Positions 26,011 to 35,409 are shown, numbered from the stretch's first letter. The stretch is 64,000 bases of DNA from Terriglobia bacterium (GCA_020073085.1 JAIQFV010000001.1:124001-188000); one strand, 5' to 3'. Made by a program: numbers and translations. The notes: a model not told the origin generated them from the sequence alone.

Positions 26011-26658
26011 ATGTTAACCGTTGCCATCTCCAAAGGGCGATTGTTCGATCCATCCCTGGAAATGTTCTCACAGCTTGGATATCGGGTTCATGCCCGTGAG
26101 GCAGAGTCGCGCAAGCTGGTGGTTGTGGACCGCCGGGGCATGATTCGGTTCATTTATGTAAAACCCGCCGACGTGCCGGTTTACGTCGAGTATGGAGTCG
26201 CCGATTTGGGGATCGTCGGACTGGACGTGCTGTTGGAGGCCTCGCCCGATGTTCACCAGCCCCTGGATTTGAAATTTGGAAGATGCAAAATTGTCGTGGC
26301 AGCGCTCGAGGGGTCCAAACAGGGTGGCGAACAGGACAGAGTTTCCACCTTGCGCGTCGCCACCAAATATCCCCGCCTCGCCGCAGAATATTTCACCAGG
26401 CATGGCGTCCCGGTAGAGATTATTGTGCTCTCCGGGTCGATCGAACTCGCCCCGGTGCTCGGATTGGCAGACTGCATCGTGGATCTGGTACAGACGGGAG
26501 TTACACTGAGGCAAAACGGTTTGAAGATCGTCCATGTGATCGGCGAATCGTCGGCCCGGCTGATCGTCAATCGCGCCTCTTATCAACTGCGGCGCGAGCC
26601 AATTTCTGAATTGTTGGAGCAGATCGAGCGCCTGGTGGCTCGCGGCACGACCCCATGA
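26011..26658 (+). CDS. hisG: ATP phosphoribosyltransferase, short form
   Basis: First enzyme of histidine synthesis, 215 residues, joining ATP and PRPP. The short form lacks the C-terminal regulatory domain and works in complex with HisZ. Visible motifs are VAISKGRLFDPSLEMF at the N-terminus, DLGIVGLDVLLE, and DCIVDLVQTGVTLRQNGL in the PRPP-binding region. Its start codon abuts the heptamer array, and its end overlaps hisD by four bases. Confidence 0.95.
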   Translation: MLTVAISKGRLFDPSLEMFSQLGYRVHAREAESRKLVVVDRRGMIRFIYVKPADVPVYVEYGVADLGIVGLDVLLEASPDVHQPLDLKFGRCKIVVAALEGSKQGGEQDRVSTLRVATKYPRLAAEYFTRHGVPVEIIVLSGSIELAPVLGLADCIVDLVQTGVTLRQNGLKIVHVIGESSARLIVNRASYQLRREPISELLEQIERLVARGTTP

Positions 26659-27977
26659 TCGAAATCATTCCCGGATCCCAATACCAAAGTCACCCCAAAA
26701 TACGGAGAATTCTCTCCCGCCGACAGAGTATGGATCCGAAGGTTTTTCGAGCGGTCGAGGCCATCGTCGGAAGGGTCCGGAAAGACGGCGACTTGGCGCT
26801 GCGACAACTGACTCAGAATCTGGATGGGGTGCAACTTCGGGCGATCCGGTTTCCATTTTCAAGGATTGAGCGACAAGCCGCGCGGGCGTCAGCCGCTCTC
26901 CGCCGGGCGATCGCGCAGGCCCGCCACCATATCGAAGCGTTCCATCGACGGCAGGTTGAGAGATCCTGGACAATCTCCCGGGGCTTTGGCGCCTCTGTAG
27001 GCCAGCGGTTGACTCCGATCGCCGCCCTGGGACTTTATGTTCCCGGCGGCACTGCCGCTTATCCTTCGACCGTCCTCATGAATGCCATCCCGGCCCAGGT
27101 TGCCGGGGTCCGCCGGATCGCTGTCGTCACTCCTCCCGGCAATCTGGAGCACAATCCCGGGCTCGCCGCGGCCCTGGTGGAACTGAATCTGGAGGAGGTT
27201 TACGCTGTGGGGGGAGCCCAGGCGGTGGCCGCACTCGCCTATGGCACCCCGACTATTCCCCGTGTCGATAAGATTGTGGGGCCCGGCAACCGATACGTCG
27301 CGGCCGCGAAGCGCATGGTTTACGGAACTGTGGACATTGATATGATCGCCGGCCCCAGTGAGGTGGTGGTTGTGGCGGACTCGACCGCCCAAGCCCGGTG
27401 GGTCGCCGCCGATCTGCTCGCCCAGGCCGAACACGATGTTCATGCGTCCGCCATCTGTATTACCCGTTCTAACGATCTTGCTCGTCGAATACAAGACGAG
27501 GTTGAAGAGCAAATGGCTTGGCTTGAACGAAGCGCCATCTGCCGGCGTTCCATAGACGCGCTGGGCGCGGTCATTGTGGCTCGAAGCCAGTCTCAGATAG
27601 AGATGATTGTGAACGAGCTGGCACCGGAACATTTGGAACTGCACCTCCGACGGCCCGAGCCGTTCAGCCGAAGAATCCGGAATGCAGGAGCCATTTTCCT
27701 GGGCGCCTATTCCCCTGAGGCGGTAGGAGACTACTTCGCAGGGCCGAACCACGTCCTCCCCACGAGTGGGACGGCACGCTTCTCATCCCCGCTGGGCGTC
27801 TACGATTTCATCAAGCGAACCTCTATTATCCGATATTCAAGAAAGCGATTTGAACGAGATGCCCGTGCTATCATCCAGCTTGCGCGGGCGGAACAGCTGA
27901 CCGCCCATGCCCGCAGCGTCGAGATCCGCTTGAGGGGAAAGACTATCGAGACTAAGTCCCTCAAACGAACCGATTGA
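26655..27977 (+). CDS. hisD: Histidinol dehydrogenase
   Basis: Zinc enzyme of 440 residues which oxidises histidinol to histidine in the last two steps. Family segments are PIAALGLYVPGGTAAYPSTV, YAVGGAQAVAALAYGT, KIVGPGNRYVAAAKRMVYG, IDMIAGPSEVVVVAD and LLAQAEHDVHASA with catalytic and zinc residues; NHVLPTSGTARFSSPLGVYDF follows near the end. ATG overlaps the hisG stop. Its stop overlaps the TTG proposed for hisC. Confidence 0.96.
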   Translation: MIEIIPGSQYQSHPKIRRILSRRQSMDPKVFRAVEAIVGRVRKDGDLALRQLTQNLDGVQLRAIRFPFSRIERQAARASAALRRAIAQARHHIEAFHRRQVERSWTISRGFGASVGQRLTPIAALGLYVPGGTAAYPSTVLMNAIPAQVAGVRRIAVVTPPGNLEHNPGLAAALVELNLEEVYAVGGAQAVAALAYGTPTIPRVDKIVGPGNRYVAAAKRMVYGTVDIDMIAGPSEVVVVADSTAQARWVAADLLAQAEHDVHASAICITRSNDLARRIQDEVEEQMAWLERSAICRRSIDALGAVIVARSQSQIEMIVNELAPEHLELHLRRPEPFSRRIRNAGAIFLGAYSPEAVGDYFAGPNHVLPTSGTARFSSPLGVYDFIKRTSIIRYSRKRFERDARAIIQLARAEQLTAHARSVEIRLRGKTIETKSLKRTD

Positions 27978-29113
27978 ACCGAGGTATGACCGCTTTCCCC
28001 ATGAATGTTTTTCTAAACAAGATCAGGCCGAATGTCCGGGAGCTTGTTCCCTATTCGCTTGAACACGTGGATGCGCGTGTGAAACTTGATATGAACGAGA
28101 ACCCCCTGGATACTCCCGAGGTCATCAAGGCGGCAGTGATTGAACAATTGCAGCATCGGGAATGGACGCGGTATCCAGAGCTGGTTCCTCGTAGATTGCT
28201 CACCAAACTCTCGCGGTTTGTGGGGTGGCCGGAGGACGGCCTTCTCGTAGGCAACGGCTCGAACGAAATCCTGAAGACCATTTTGATGGCCGTCGCGGGT
28301 CCGGGTAGTCGGGTGACCGTGGTTCAGCCCTCGTTCTCCGTCTACCAGCAGCTCATCAGGATCACCGGGGCGGAGTACCGTCCCGTGCTTCTCACTCCAG
28401 AGCTGCAATTCGACATCGAAGCCATCTGCCAGCAAGCCCGGGGGTCGGACCTGACCATTGTTTGCGTCCCCAATAACCCCACGGGCACACGGCTCGACCC
28501 CGAGGCCATCCGCGAGATTCTCAGTTCCACTTCGGGGCTGGTCATAGTGGATGAGGCGTATCATGAGTTCAGCGGAATGAGTTGCTTTGACCTGCTTCGG
28601 AAATTCTCGAACTTAATCCTGCTTCGCACTTTCTCGAAAGCCATGGCGATGGCTGGACTTCGTATCGGCTACTTGCTCGCGGACCCTCAAATCACCGCCG
28701 AGGTCGCCAAGGCGAAACTCCCTTACAACCTCAATTTCGTGTCGATCGCAGCGGCCGAGGCGGGCCTGGATCATATCGAACTGCTCCAAGCCAACGTCCA
28801 GCGAGTCATTGACCTGCGTGCCACGCTCACGGCCCGGCTGAACCGGATGGCGGGAGTTGAGACATTTCCTTCCGGTGCAAATTTCATTCTTTTCCGAACA
28901 CCTCTGCCCGGGTCGGCGTTGTTCGAATCCTTGTATGCCCAATCGGTCCTGGTTCGAGATGTGAGCAAAGCCCCCTTGCTCGATCGTTGCCTCCGCGTCA
29001 CGGTGGGCAATGCGGAGGAGAATGAAGTCTTTCTCGCGGCGGTGAAGAGGTCTTTGCTCGAGGGAGTTGTCCCGCACGTCCCCATGAAGGAAGACAACCC
29101 CGGAATTCTTTGA
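27974..29113 (+). CDS. hisC: Histidinol-phosphate aminotransferase
   Basis: PLP-dependent class II aminotransferase of about 370-379 residues. Near the N-terminus KLDMNENPLDTPE is the family opening; VVDEAYHEFSG and the PLP Lys in LRTFSKAMAMAGLRIGY are clear. The start is uncertain: the TTG used overlaps the hisD stop (TTGA), while ATGs lie 12 and 27 bases further in and the latter starts MNVFLNKIRP, where homologues usually begin. A 92-bp gap separates it from hisB. Confidence 0.94.
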   Translation: MNRGMTAFPMNVFLNKIRPNVRELVPYSLEHVDARVKLDMNENPLDTPEVIKAAVIEQLQHREWTRYPELVPRRLLTKLSRFVGWPEDGLLVGNGSNEILKTILMAVAGPGSRVTVVQPSFSVYQQLIRITGAEYRPVLLTPELQFDIEAICQQARGSDLTIVCVPNNPTGTRLDPEAIREILSSTSGLVIVDEAYHEFSGMSCFDLLRKFSNLILLRTFSKAMAMAGLRIGYLLADPQITAEVAKAKLPYNLNFVSIAAAEAGLDHIELLQANVQRVIDLRATLTARLNRMAGVETFPSGANFILFRTPLPGSALFESLYAQSVLVRDVSKAPLLDRCLRVTVGNAEENEVFLAAVKRSLLEGVVPHVPMKEDNPGIL

Positions 29114-29205
29114 GTCCGGAGACGAAGTGGATACACCCGCGCGGCACGGCGACTCAGCGCACCAGTGAATTGGCATTCAACGGTAGACCCGCTTGAGATG
29201 ACATT

Positions 29206-29802
29206 ATGAATAAACGGCAGCGCGTCGCGATCGTCAATCGAAAGACCAAAGAGACGGATATCCATCTCCGCCTCAATTTGGACGGTACCGGCAAAGGAAG
29301 GATCAAGACCGGGATTAACTTTCTTGACCACATGCTCACGGGCTTCGCCCGGCATGGACTGTTTGACCTGAATCTACGGTGCAAAGGGGACCTTCACATC
29401 GACGCTCATCATTCCGTCGAAGACATTGGGATCGCCTTGGGACAGGCGTTCGCGCTGGCGGCAGGGGACAAGTCAGGCCTCGTTCGTTACGGCCATGCCT
29501 ACGTCCCCATGGATGAAACCCTGGTGCGAGGCTGCGTTGATTTTTCGGGTCGTCCCTATACGCTTTTTAAGGTGAAGATCCCAAGAAAGAACCTTGGAGA
29601 TCTGGACACAGAACTGGTGGAGCATTTTTTTGAATCCCTGGGGACACACGCCCGAATCAATCTGCATCTCGAACTTCTTTACGGGAAGAACTCGCATCAT
29701 ATCTGCGAAGCGTGTTTCAAGGCTTGTGCACGGGCCTTGTGCGCTGCCACCCGCCTCGACCCCCGCGTGGTGGGGGTCCCTTCCACCAAGGGAAGGCTCT
29801 AA
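29206..29802 (+). CDS. hisB: Imidazoleglycerol-phosphate dehydratase
   Basis: Single-function IGPD of 198 residues; the histidinol-phosphatase domain found in enterobacterial HisB is absent. Two similar halves show the manganese-binding HHSVEDIG-type motifs (DAHHSVEDIGIALG; KNSHHICEACFKA) and FLDHMLTGFARHG. A GAGATGACATT leader gives a weak ribosome site before the ATG. A separate histidinol phosphatase is not seen in the window. Confidence 0.95.
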   Translation: MNKRQRVAIVNRKTKETDIHLRLNLDGTGKGRIKTGINFLDHMLTGFARHGLFDLNLRCKGDLHIDAHHSVEDIGIALGQAFALAAGDKSGLVRYGHAYVPMDETLVRGCVDFSGRPYTLFKVKIPRKNLGDLDTELVEHFFESLGTHARINLHLELLYGKNSHHICEACFKACARALCAATRLDPRVVGVPSTKGRL

Positions 29803-29852
29803 AAGGGGCCGGGGGACAGGAATCGGGGCGCGGAACTCGGAAGTCCGTTGCA

Positions 29853-30075
29853 TGAAGTCGGAGGCCGGAAGTCAGAAGTCGGAAATCGGAGGTCAGAAGG
29901 CAGAAGTCAGATGTCGGAAGCCGGAGGCCAGAAGTCGAAGGCCGGAAGAAGCATTGGGGCTTTAACTTTGAACTGGGTTTGTCGAACGCTGGACCTTGGA
30001 ATTTGGACCTGGACTGGTTTTTGAACTTTGAACTTTGAACTTTGAACTTGGAACTTTGGACTTGGAACTTTGGAC
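29853..30075 (+). repeat. Composite degenerate heptamer array before hisH
   Basis: A purine block of seven-base units (GGAAGTC, AGAAGTC, GGAGGTC, AGAAGGC and variants) is followed by GGAAGAAGCATT-GGGGC and then TTTGAAC-type units. The last eight units, from 30020, are TTTGAAC four times, then TTGGAAC, TTTGGAC, TTGGAAC, TTTGGAC, and the hisH ATG follows immediately. Order and junction match the array before hisG. Confidence 0.93.
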
Positions 30076-30684
30076 ATGATTACCATTATTGACTGTGGGA
30101 TGGGGAACCTTCGCAGCGTTCAGAAAGCCTTTGAACATCTGGGCTATCCCGCACGAATTTCCTCCTCCCCCGAGGCCATTCAGAATGCAGTGAAGCTTGT
30201 CCTGCCAGGAGATGGGGCGTTTGGAGATGAAATGAAGCGATTGAAGGACCTCGAGCTCGTATCGCCCATTCTGGAGGCGGTGGGGCGAGGGGTCCCCTTC
30301 CTTGGCATTTGTGTTGGACAGCAAGTGTTATTCGAGGCAAGCGAGGAATTCGGAAATCATCAAGGGTTGGGGTTGTTCCAGGGAAGAATTAAACGACTGC
30401 CCGGCGGTCTGCCAGTTCCGCACATGGGGTGGAACCAGCTCCATCTGAAGAAGAATTCCGTCCTGTTGGCGGGTGTCGCGCCTGAATGCTTTGTTTATTT
30501 CATTCATTCATACTACATCGCAGAGTGCGAGCGGACCCATGTGACGGCAACGACCGATTACGGCATCGAATTCCCGGTGGTGGTCGAGCGTGAAAACGTG
30601 TTTTCCACACAATTTCATCCGGAGAGAAGCCAGTGCCCGGGTCTTCGTCTGCTCAAGAACTTTGCCGGCCTTTCAGGCGTGTGA
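30076..30684 (+). CDS. hisH: Imidazole glycerol phosphate synthase, glutamine amidotransferase subunit
   Basis: Class I glutaminase of 202 residues that feeds ammonia to HisF. It opens MITIIDCGMGNLRSV, has the catalytic Cys in LGICVGQQVLFE and the His/Glu pair in TQFHPERSQ. A TTG two codons earlier lies within the repeat array; the ATG is preferred. The ribosome site can only be the GGAAC of the array. Confidence 0.95.
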   Translation: MITIIDCGMGNLRSVQKAFEHLGYPARISSSPEAIQNAVKLVLPGDGAFGDEMKRLKDLELVSPILEAVGRGVPFLGICVGQQVLFEASEEFGNHQGLGLFQGRIKRLPGGLPVPHMGWNQLHLKKNSVLLAGVAPECFVYFIHSYYIAECERTHVTATTDYGIEFPVVVERENVFSTQFHPERSQCPGLRLLKNFAGLSGV

Positions 30685-30747
30685 GGAATAGGGGAAGACG
30701 AAATTGGGGCCCGGTCGGAATCCGGGCGAAAGGCTTCTCAATCTCAA

Positions 30748-31476
30748 ATGATTCTATATCCTGCCATCGATGTTAAAGACGGAAAATGTGTTCGGCTGGT
30801 GCAGGGGCGGGACGACACAGCAAAAGAATACTCCGCCAATCCGGTTCAAATGGCGTTGCACTGGGAGCGGGAAGGGGCGGAGTGGCTGCACATCGTAGAC
30901 CTGGATGCGGCGCTCTCCGAAGGTCGCAAGAATGAAGACACGATTGAGGAAATCCTCCGGGTGGTCCGGATCCCAATCCAGTTAGGGGGCGGGATTCGGT
31001 CCCTCCCGCTCATCGAAAAGGCGATCGCCCTGGGAGCGAGCCGGGTTGTCATCGGAACGGCCGCCGTCGAAAATTATGAGATGTTTCATCGGGCCATGGA
31101 GCAGTACGGAGATTACATTGCCGTCGGAATCGATGTGAAGAATGGCCACGTTGCCACACACGGCTGGAAGCTGGAAACGGACTCCGAACCGGCGCAATTC
31201 GCAAAGAGTCTGGCGCTCCACGGAGTCAGTGTTTTCATTGTGACGGATATAGCCCAGGACGGAATGCTGTCCGGTCCCAACTATGCTCTGGCCGAGCGCG
31301 TGGCGCAGGCCACGAAAGGGTCGGTGATTCTGTCCGGTGGAATTGGATCAATCGAGGATATACTTCGGGCCCGTACCCTTGGAAACCGGGGCGTGGAGGG
31401 GGTCATTGTCGGAAGGGCTCTGTACGAAAAGAAATTTACACTCAAGGAAGCCCTGGGGGTCACGTCAAACCCATGA
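30748..31476 (+). CDS. hisA: ProFAR isomerase
   Basis: TIM-barrel isomerase of 242 residues. The catalytic Asp is in ILYPAIDVKDGKCVRLVQG, with the phosphate sites IPIQLGGGIRS and VILSGGIGS, and the second catalytic Asp in VTDIAQDGMLSGPN. It converts ProFAR to PRFAR, the substrate of HisF-HisH. Between it and hisF lies an unrelated membrane protein gene. Confidence 0.95.
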   Translation: MILYPAIDVKDGKCVRLVQGRDDTAKEYSANPVQMALHWEREGAEWLHIVDLDAALSEGRKNEDTIEEILRVVRIPIQLGGGIRSLPLIEKAIALGASRVVIGTAAVENYEMFHRAMEQYGDYIAVGIDVKNGHVATHGWKLETDSEPAQFAKSLALHGVSVFIVTDIAQDGMLSGPNYALAERVAQATKGSVILSGGIGSIEDILRARTLGNRGVEGVIVGRALYEKKFTLKEALGVTSNP

Positions 31477-31568
31477 CCCTCTCTCAAACCAAATGGCGTT
31501 TGTGCCCTCCTGATACGAGGATCCCTGCGCTCCTTGACTTCTCCGGAGACGCTTCAACCTGAACGCGA

Positions 31569-32144
31569 ATGAAAATCACCAGCAACTCACAACCCGTCGA
31601 GAACATGCGCTCCACGGGTTCTAGCCATACTGGTCCTGCCCTCCTCATGATCCTGTGTGTCCTGGGGATGCTGGGCACGCTCCTGGCGGGACTCCACTGT
31701 CTCAGTCTAGCCGAAAGCGCGCAAACCCAGGCAACCGGCCGCTGGGTGGTCTATTGGTCAGACTTCCACCTGGAGCATTTCTATAAGATTCAGAAAGAAC
31801 AGCTGCAGCTCCGGCTCAACGAGCTGGCGATTCGCGAAGACCTCGACAACCTCGTCCTCGAGAATTACCGGCTGAGAATAGCCGAGTACGCCGGCCAGGT
31901 CGAAACGGCTCACAAGAAAAGCGTCCAAGAGGACGACGAGGCCCACGGGTATGAGGCGCAGCGGGACCGGAATCTGAGGCGGTCGCGTTGGCTGATGGCG
32001 GGAGCTGCAGGATTTGTTCTTGTCCTCGCGTGTCTTATGCTCCATGTGCTTGCTGGAGGGAAGGGATTCATGGTCGCGGCCCTGCTCCTAGTGGTCATCT
32101 CGCTCGCCGTCTGCGGGAATGCCTTCCTTCAATTGTGGAGATAG
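31569..32144 (+). CDS. Three-helix membrane protein with coiled coil (DUF4337-like)
   Basis: A 191-residue protein. One membrane helix lies at about 25-45 (ALLMILCVLGMLGTLLAGLH), then a charged helical stretch of about 85 residues likely to form a coiled coil, then two C-terminal helices (about 140-160 and 166-186). The segment with W-VYWSDFHLEHFYKIQ after helix 1 and the final helix pair resemble DUF4337 proteins, which I suggest with moderate doubt. No catalytic motif is visible. It sits between hisA and hisF, 12 bases from the hisF ATG, so it is co-transcribed with the histidine genes though it has no obvious metabolic part. Confidence 0.7.
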   Translation: MKITSNSQPVENMRSTGSSHTGPALLMILCVLGMLGTLLAGLHCLSLAESAQTQATGRWVVYWSDFHLEHFYKIQKEQLQLRLNELAIREDLDNLVLENYRLRIAEYAGQVETAHKKSVQEDDEAHGYEAQRDRNLRRSRWLMAGAAGFVLVLACLMLHVLAGGKGFMVAALLLVVISLAVCGNAFLQLWR

Positions 32145-32155
32145 ACTGAATCCCC

Positions 32156-32938
32156 ATGCTCGCCAAGCGAATTATTCCCTGCCTTGATGTGGATGACGGC
32201 CGAGTCGTCAAAGGAATTCGTTTCGTCCAGTTGCGCGACGCCGGAGATCCGGTGGAATGCGCTCGCCGCTACGACGAGGAAGGGGCGGATGAGTTGGTCT
32301 TCCTGGACATCACGGCCTCCTCTTCCCAACGGAAAACCGCCGGGGATTTGGCGGCCCGTGTGGCTGAGGAGGTGTTTATCCCATTTACTATCGGCGGCGG
32401 GATCCGAACCATCGAGGAAGTTCGGAACATTCTGAAATCGGGAGCGGACAAGGTTTCCTTGAATACCGCGGCCCTTCAAAGCCCGCACCTGATTACCGAG
32501 GCCGCGGAGAAGTTTGGAAGCCAGTGCGTGGTGGTAGCGATCGATGCTCGCCGCCAGGGCCCGAATGGGAGTGTGTTGGGAACAGACCCGGCACGATGGA
32601 AAGTCTTCAGCCACGGGGGGCGGCAAGAGACTCCACTTGATGCCGTGGAATGGGCGCAGCAGGTGGTGGAGCTCGGCGCGGGAGAGATCCTGCTCACTTC
32701 GATGGACCGGGATGGCACCCAAGATGGTTATGACCTCGCATTGACGCACACCATCGCTGGAGCGGTGCGTGTTCCCGTTATCGCGTCGGGAGGGGCCGGC
32801 TCACTTGACCATCTTTACGAGGGCCTGACGACAGGTGGGGCGAGTGCCGTTCTGGCTGCCTCCATCTTCCATTTTGGTACCCATTCAATCCGGGAGGCGA
32901 AGGAATTCCTGAAGCGGAAAGGTGTCCTGGTACGGTAA
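32156..32938 (+). CDS. hisF: Imidazole glycerol phosphate synthase cyclase subunit
   Basis: TIM-barrel cyclase of 260 residues, paralogue of HisA. The catalytic Asp is in [15 protein letters not shown] and in [15 protein letters not shown]; phosphate sites are [10 protein letters not shown] and VIASGGAGS. With HisH it makes imidazole glycerol phosphate and AICAR. It follows the DUF4337-like gene by 12 bases. Confidence 0.96.
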   Translation: MLAKRIIPCLDVDDGRVVKGIRFVQLRDAGDPVECARRYDEEGADELVFLDITASSSQRKTAGDLAARVAEEVFIPFTIGGGIRTIEEVRNILKSGADKVSLNTAALQSPHLITEAAEKFGSQCVVVAIDARRQGPNGSVLGTDPARWKVFSHGGRQETPLDAVEWAQQVVELGAGEILLTSMDRDGTQDGYDLALTHTIAGAVRVPVIASGGAGSLDHLYEGLTTGGASAVLAASIFHFGTHSIREAKEFLKRKGVLVR

Positions 32939-33046
32939 GATCCGAAGTCGCAGGTCCATGGTCCAGATGAGTCGCTCCGTGCTCCATCGCGGCGCGAAAA
33001 CCCCTGCATTTAAACAGACCATCGAGGTCAGTCCGGCCCATTCAAA

Positions 33047-33745
33047 ATGCCTATCTCTTCCATTGACGCTCTTGCGCAACTCAGGTTCGATGAGCAGGGC
33101 TTGATTCCGGCGGTTGTTCAGGATGTACGCACCAGACAGCTCCTGACCCTGGCCTACATGAACAAAGAAAGCTTGAGAAAAACCCTGGAAACTGAGGAAA
33201 CATGGTTCTGGAGCCGCTCCCGAAACGCGCTGTGGCACAAGGGTGAAACCAGCGGCCATACCCAGCGCGTGGAGAGAATCACCCTGGATTGCGACGGCGA
33301 CGCCCTGCTGATTGAGGTGACCCCCCGTGGGCCGGCCTGTCACACGGGGGCAGAGAGCTGTTTCTCCGCAGAATTATCCGGAAAAGCCGATCCGGAACCC
33401 GCCCCCGGTCATCGCTCAACCGACCCCGGCTCGACTCATCTCGGACAAGTCCTTGGCGAACTGGCGGCGGTGATCGCCCGGCGCCGAAGAGATCTGCCGG
33501 AAGACTCCTATACGGCCACGCTCTTCAAAAAGGGATTGGATCACATCGCGAGGAAGGTGGCCGAAGAATCAGCGGAGACCCTTCTGGCCGCCAAAGCCCA
33601 CTCCAAAAGTCAAATTGCCTACGAAACCGCCGATCTCCTCTATCATCTTCTTGTCCTTCTGGCCGAGGAGGACGTCGCGCTCGATGACGTAGCGCTTGAA
33701 CTGGCAGGCCGGCTCGGCAAGAAGAAATCAGAATATCGTTCCTGA
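33047..33745 (+). CDS. hisIE: Bifunctional phosphoribosyl-AMP cyclohydrolase / phosphoribosyl-ATP pyrophosphatase
   Basis: Fusion of the second and third steps of histidine synthesis, 232 residues. The HisI half (about 1-115) holds [26 protein letters not shown] and the zinc Cys in [12 protein letters not shown]. The HisE half (about 140-232) has [18 protein letters not shown] and [11 protein letters not shown] with the metal-binding acidic residues. It is the last his gene; a 112-bp gap with a promoter-like element precedes trpE. Confidence 0.95.
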   Translation: MPISSIDALAQLRFDEQGLIPAVVQDVRTRQLLTLAYMNKESLRKTLETEETWFWSRSRNALWHKGETSGHTQRVERITLDCDGDALLIEVTPRGPACHTGAESCFSAELSGKADPEPAPGHRSTDPGSTHLGQVLGELAAVIARRRRDLPEDSYTATLFKKGLDHIARKVAEESAETLLAAKAHSKSQIAYETADLLYHLLVLLAEEDVALDDVALELAGRLGKKKSEYRS

Positions 33746-33789
33746 GAATTTTGCTGGCTTTTCTCCCATCCCCGGAAATGTAATGTGGA

Positions 33790-33798
33790 TGATATAAT
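33790..33798 (+). promoter_or_regulatory. Extended -10 promoter before trpE
   Basis: TGATATAAT supplies a perfect TATAAT (33793-33798) with an upstream TG, but no clear -35. It would give trpEG its own start about 50 bases before the ATG, in addition to readthrough from the his genes. No Trp-rich leader peptide is visible. Confidence 0.55.
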
Positions 33799-33857
33799 CC
33801 GACGTTTGTTCTTCGCCCGCATCCTCTTGAGGCCGTGAATGCCTGCCTAAGGAAGAG

Positions 33858-35372
33858 ATGATGAGTCATTCCCAATCGACCGTCGACTGGACGCAATTCG
33901 AAAAACTCGCCCGCGAGGGAAATGTCATTCCCGTCTTCAAGTGGGTCACGGCCGATTTGCTCACCCCCGCATCGGCTTTTCTGAAATTGGAATCCCAGTC
34001 CCCTTTTGGCTTCCTGCTCGAAAGTGTGGAAGGGGGGGAGACCATTGCCCGGTACTCATTTCTCGGTGTCGGTCCATTCCGCTCTCTCCGGTATCGCAAC
34101 GGCGAAGCCTCCATCACTTCGGCCGCCGGGTCGCAACGCCGGCGCCAGGACCTCTTTGATCTGCTGCGGGCCGAGGTAAACCAGTTTCGGCCGGTTCGGT
34201 TGGAAGGGATTCCGCCCTTCACCAGCGGGGCCGTAGGATTTCTGGGATACGATCTGGTGCGATTGATTGAGAACATCCCGGACCGCACGACCCGGGATCT
34301 TGATTTGGACGACGCGGTGCTGTTGTTTTTTTCAAACCTCGTCATCTTTGATCATGTGCGTCACCAGGCGCTCATTGTCTCCAATGTGCTGACGGAGGAG
34401 ACCGGCGACCGACTCTCTCTCAAGGAGAAGTATCAAAAGGCGGTTCGAAAGATTGCCTCCATGGAGCGGTTACTCCATGCTCCCCTCGTGAGGACGAAAG
34501 CCAGCCGCGCGGCCCCGCCGGCTCTTCCCGCCGGCGCGGTGACCTGCAACTTCACGGCGGAAGGATTTGAGAATGCCGTCCGGCAAGCAAAGCAGTACAT
34601 TACGGCCGGCGACATTTTTCAGGTGGTTCTGTCACAGCGGTTTGACAGGACTTGTGCCGCTGATCCCTTCGAGGTGTACCGGGCGCTGCGGATTGTGAAT
34701 CCTTCGCCGTACCTGTATTATCTCAAGCTGGGCGATTTTCAGATCGTGGGTTCTTCCCCCGAAATGCTGGTCAAGGTTCAGGGGAAGAAGATCGCCTACC
34801 GTCCCATCGCGGGAACAAGACCAAGGTCTCGCGGCGCAGATGATGCCACTGATCAGGAGTTGGCGGTCGAATTACAACACGACGAAAAGGAATGTGCCGA
34901 ACATATCATGCTGGTCGACCTCGGACGGAATGATGTCGGCCGGGTATCGCGGTTCGGATCGGTCCGGGTTCAGCGCCTGATGTTTGTCGAGAGATACTCC
35001 CATGTCATGCATCTCGTTTCGGCCATTGAAGGGGAGTTGAAAGAGGGACTCGACGCGATCGATGTCTTGCGGGCGTGCTTTCCCGCGGGGACGGTCTCCG
35101 GGGCCCCTAAGATCCGGGCCATGGAAATTATCGACGAGTTGGAACCCACGCGCCGGGGCATTTATGCGGGCGGGATCCTTTACCTTGATTTCTCCGGCAA
35201 TCTGGACTCCTGCATTGCGATCCGCACCATCGTGATGAAGGACCACCGCGCCTATATCCAGGCGGGGGCCGGGATCGTGGCGGATTCTCAGCCCGATCGG
35301 GAACATCAGGAATGTATCAACAAAGCGCGCGCCTCCTTAAAGGCCATCGAATTGGCTGAGGAAGGGCTTTAA
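33858..35372 (+). CDS. trpE: Anthranilate synthase component I
   Basis: Chorismate-utilising enzyme of 504 residues. The feedback-site motif PFGFLLESVEGG near residue 48 (LLES) marks TrpE rather than PabB. The catalytic C-terminal domain contains AGDIFQVVLSQRF, PSPYLYYL, GSSPEMLV, RPIAGTRPR and the DLGRNDVGRV and GAPKIRAMEII motifs. AGGAAGAG lies just before the ATG-ATG start. It precedes the amidotransferase gene by 37 bp, which contain a perfect palindrome. Confidence 0.95.
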   Translation: MMSHSQSTVDWTQFEKLAREGNVIPVFKWVTADLLTPASAFLKLESQSPFGFLLESVEGGETIARYSFLGVGPFRSLRYRNGEASITSAAGSQRRRQDLFDLLRAEVNQFRPVRLEGIPPFTSGAVGFLGYDLVRLIENIPDRTTRDLDLDDAVLLFFSNLVIFDHVRHQALIVSNVLTEETGDRLSLKEKYQKAVRKIASMERLLHAPLVRTKASRAAPPALPAGAVTCNFTAEGFENAVRQAKQYITAGDIFQVVLSQRFDRTCAADPFEVYRALRIVNPSPYLYYLKLGDFQIVGSSPEMLVKVQGKKIAYRPIAGTRPRSRGADDATDQELAVELQHDEKECAEHIMLVDLGRNDVGRVSRFGSVRVQRLMFVERYSHVMHLVSAIEGELKEGLDAIDVLRACFPAGTVSGAPKIRAMEIIDELEPTRRGIYAGGILYLDFSGNLDSCIAIRTIVMKDHRAYIQAGAGIVADSQPDREHQECINKARASLKAIELAEEGL

Positions 35373-35374
35373 GA

Positions 35375-35400
35375 GTAGTAACGACTGAAGTCGTTACTAC
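35375..35400. repeat. Perfect 26-bp palindrome between trpE and trpG
   Basis: Two 12-base arms, GTAGTAACGACT and its exact reverse complement, are separated by only GA. There is no T-run, so it is a poor terminator. It starts 2 bases after the trpE stop and ends 9 bases before the trpG ATG. It resembles REP/MITE-type palindromes dispersed in many genomes; in RNA it would form a strong hairpin between the two cistrons. Confidence 0.9.
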
Positions 35401-35409
35401 ACGAAAATC

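Noticed and set aside
33799-33857. trp leader peptide attenuator before trpE
   Set aside because: The leader of about 50 bases has no short frame with Trp codons and no terminator hairpin.
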